In this document: piece by piece, positions 6,170 to 7,716 of the stretch
Layout: the number at the start of each line of letters is the position of its first letter
How positions within the stretch are numbered: the stretch's first letter is position 1
Made by a program: the position numbers and the translations under genes
Notes under the pieces: generated by a model
What the model was told of the DNA's origin: nothing
The model's database searches: none
What the model saw: only the letters and a program-made list of their open reading frames with translations
Assembly (NCBI GenBank): GCA_947442095.1
Contig: CANEVG010000165.1
Span: 1 to 7,716, forward strand
Origin: Sphingomonadaceae bacterium
GTDB lineage: Bacteria > Pseudomonadota > Alphaproteobacteria > Sphingomonadales > Sphingomonadaceae
Direction: 5' to 3'
DNA: 7,716 nucleotides

Positions 6170-6585
6170 GTCCTAGAACGCTGCGATCCTGACGTCACGA
6201 TTGGTAGCGACATAGCGCCGCGCGGCAACGCCTTGAACGGAAACTCGACCAGCTGCGCTGCATCCGCATAGGCTTGCGTCAATGGGCAGGAAGCTTCTCC
6301 CATGCTGGATGGCCTGCACATTCGTCAGTGCACCTTCACCTGCCCAACGCGCGCTCGATCGCCCGCTACCGGCGGGTGGGACAGAGCATGCCCCTGGATC
6401 GCCGTCGATAGGGTGATCCCTGTTTTCGGTTGTCTGTTTGCGGGCGGGCTTGATTAGGCGCCCCGAGAGGTCGAAAAAATTAGGGGCACGACCGGACATC
6501 GGTGTCCGATCGCTTGTTCCTATACTCCATGTGCGCTGAAAGCGCTTAGTCTGGATGTGCTCCGGACATTGCTTCTACTTCATAG
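6170..6585. other. Non-coding stretch with inverted repeats
   Basis: No frame here yields a recognisable protein. Two compact inverted repeats are visible: CGGACA-TCGG-TGTCCG at 6493-6508 and GCGCT-GAA-AGCGC at 6533-6545. The octamer CCGGACAT occurs twice (6492-6499 and 6562-6569). An A-run (6474-6479) stands just before the first dyad, and TATACT at 6520-6525 resembles a -10 box without a convincing -35 partner. The stretch may hold the control region or an origin for the HTH gene that follows. Confidence 0.45.
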
Positions 6586-6651
6586 GACGTGAACGTCTGG
6601 TCACCCTATAGTCGTTTACGTCTTGTCGCACTAGACGCCTGCGTCCTGTCG
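6586..6651 (+). repeat. Three iteron-like dyads upstream of the HTH gene
   Basis: Three related units lie in the same direction: GACGTGAACGTCTGGTC (6586-6602), GTCGTTTACGTCTTGTCG (6611-6628) and GACGCCTGCGTCCTGTCG (6634-6651). Each contains a five-base dyad of form GACGY-NN-RCGTC (the middle one has one mismatch in its left arm) followed by YTGTCG or close to it. The starts are 25 and 23 bases apart, a little over two helical turns. The array ends 57 bases before the ATG of the next gene. It could be an operator array or replication iterons. Confidence 0.55.
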
Positions 6652-6708
6652 AGTGACCTTGAATCTTCTCTGGACCGGGCGCACATGGGGGCTCGAAAGG
6701 AATGTTTC

Positions 6709-7221
6709 ATGACCGATACAGGCGAGGCACAGGCCGATTCCAACATCATTCCGCTGCGCAGGCTGGGCAAGTCTTCGCGTGCACGCGGATTCGAAGAGAA
6801 ATGGGGACCGATGGCAGGCAAGGTGGGGTTCACGATGATCCCGACGACGTTATTGCGCGGTGCCGCTCGGCTTCAACTCGATCCGCCGAAATTCGCTATC
6901 GTCCTCCAGCTTCTGGAGCATTGGTGGGAGCGTGATCGTGACCCGTACCCGTCGAAGGAAACGATCGCGACGCGGGTGAAGTTGAGCCCGCGCCAGGTTC
7001 AGCGGCACATCGCGGTGCTTGAAAAGGAAGGACTGGTTCAGCGGCTCGAACGCCGGGCACCGGGGCGTGGCAAGACCAGCAATGCCTATGACCTGTCCGG
7101 CTTGGTCAAGCGGGTGGCCAAGCTGTCGGAGGAAATCATTGAGGAGACCGCCGAGGCTAAAAAGCGTCGCGCGGCTCTGGAGAAACCGGGCCTTCGTAAG
7201 CGTGCCAAGCCCACAGCTTAA
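6709..7221 (+). CDS. Winged-helix/HTH DNA-binding protein (HTH_36-like)
   Basis: A 170-residue DNA-binding protein. The N-terminus (1-35) is polar and probably flexible. The core 56-130 reads as a winged helix of the kind found in plasmid and phage replication proteins: KFAIVLQLLEHWWERDRDPY, then PSKETIATRVKLSPRQVQRH with the recognition helix SPRQVQRHIAVLEKEGLV (93-110), and a wing RLERRAPGRGKTSNAYDL. A charged helical tail (132-170) ends in a basic KRAKP. I chose the ATG at 6709, with AAAGGA 7-8 bases upstream, over an in-frame ATG at 6589: the earlier start would turn the dyad array into coding sequence and has no good ribosome site. The upstream dyads suggest it binds its own control region or an origin. 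Without catalytic motifs it cannot be told apart from a plain regulator. Confidence 0.8.
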   Translation: MTDTGEAQADSNIIPLRRLGKSSRARGFEEKWGPMAGKVGFTMIPTTLLRGAARLQLDPPKFAIVLQLLEHWWERDRDPYPSKETIATRVKLSPRQVQRHIAVLEKEGLVQRLERRAPGRGKTSNAYDLSGLVKRVAKLSEEIIEETAEAKKRRAALEKPGLRKRAKPTA

Positions 7222-7283
7222 AGTTCTCTGTTCGTTCGCCCGAACCTTCACTGTCCGCCGCCAGCCTATTTGAGTAGCCTTCG

Positions 7284-7716
7284 ATGTCCGTTCAACATTT
7301 GCCCTTCACACTCGGCGACCAGACTTTCGATCTAGCGCACCTGAACGCTACTGCGTTGGCGTGTAAGACCGATTTCCGCGATGCCGATCTGACGATCGGT
7401 GTCCGGTACAGCAACCACTGTTATACCGTTGGCTGTGCAAATGACGAGGAGCCGGGCGAGCGGCTTCTCCTCGACCATCATGGTAATCGGCGAGCTTTCA
7501 ACGATGATCGCTATTCGCTGTCTCATCATTTGCCTGCCCTGTTGGCGGCACTGCCTTCGGCGAAGGTTTGGCAAAGCGCTCAGGAGCGCAACTATCTGCA
7601 CTTCTCGACGACGCTCGGACCGGCGGAGTATCGCGTCTTCTTTCATCTGCGTCGGGCGACGGCTGGGGCGGATCATGATCTCGCGCTGTTCGTCGAGAGT
7701 GCCTACGCTCTTGAAG
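7284..7716 (+). CDS. Unrecognised protein, runs off the right edge
   Basis: From ATG at 7284 the frame is open without a stop to the last base, giving at least 144 residues. The translation looks like a real protein: MSVQHLPFTLGDQTFDLAHL, then ALACKTDFRDADLTIGVRYS, a segment CYTVGCANDEEPGERLLLDH, followed by HGNRRAFNDDRYSLSHHLPA, and later VFFHLRRATAGADHDLALFV. It is rich in histidine and acidic residues, with three cysteines and no membrane segment or signal peptide. The minus-strand frame opposite it is low-quality noise. The ribosome site is weak. It lies 62 bases after the HTH gene and may be co-transcribed. I do not recognise the family. The periodic His/Cys pairs hint at metal binding, but that is a guess. 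Confidence 0.7.
   Translation, partial: MSVQHLPFTLGDQTFDLAHLNATALACKTDFRDADLTIGVRYSNHCYTVGCANDEEPGERLLLDHHGNRRAFNDDRYSLSHHLPALLAALPSAKVWQSAQERNYLHFSTTLGPAEYRVFFHLRRATAGADHDLALFVESAYALE

Noticed and set aside
6180..6300. Minus-strand peptide LTQAYADAAQLVEFPFKALP, faintly like a segment of EamA transporters
   Set aside because: The likeness covers about 20 residues only and lacks the following membrane helix; the frame then runs antisense through another gene. Too weak to call a relic.
6173..6499. A 108-codon minus-strand frame in the gap after the small HTH-like gene, beginning MSGRAPNFFDLSGR
   Set aside because: No ribosome site and no recognisable domain, and its middle is arginine/glycine/serine noise. 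It also contains both arms of the 6493-6498 dyad region at its start. I left it out because nothing beyond length supports it.
1..7716. CRISPR array, rRNA genes or complete insertion sequence
   Set aside because: No regular short direct repeats with spacers, no rRNA-like stretches, and no transposase with terminal inverted repeats can be seen. The only spaced repeats are the three dyads at 6586-6651.

Overview
The window reads as accessory, island-type DNA from a GC-rich alphaproteobacterium. I would guess a sphingomonad or a relative, because the TrbB, AlpA and P4-type integrase sequences look like those carried on conjugative elements of that group; this is recognition from memory, not a search. 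It holds intact small modules set between broken mobility genes.

Layout, left to right. An AlpA-type regulator (62-337, +) overlaps the last codons of an integrase gene running the other way (312-351, -). A complete hipB-hipA operon follows on the minus strand (hipB1 1606-1983, hipA1 374-1606), with a clear promoter and a palindromic operator at 2016-2044. Next is the C-terminal relic of a P4-type tyrosine integrase (2211-2417, -), then about 465 bases with no recognisable gene. A second, divergent hipB-hipA operon follows (hipA2 2919-4244, hipB2 4234-4569, both -), again with a promoter and a palindrome. The right half starts with trbB, the conjugation ATPase gene (4936 onward, +), cut after about 244 codons. 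The cut lands on the first 22 codons of a serine recombinase on the opposite strand (5665-5730, -). Then come a small HTH-like gene (5801-6169, +), a non-coding stretch with inverted repeats, a helix-turn-helix protein with three dyad repeats in front of it (6709-7221, +), and an unrecognised gene that runs off the right edge (7284-7716, +).

How it fits together. The two hipBA operons should each be self-regulated toxin-antitoxin kinase modules, with HipB repressing its own promoter and neutralising the HipA Ser/Thr kinase. Both run on the same strand and each is followed by an integrase 3' end. The two integrase ends encode the same last residues with mostly synonymous differences, so they are related genes and not a recent copy. 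The likeliest history is repeated island insertion or recombination at integrase genes, which left hipBA cargo behind. At the trbB/serine recombinase junction one deletion explains both truncations and would have removed the rest of the trb operon, so no conjugation function is expected from this segment alone.
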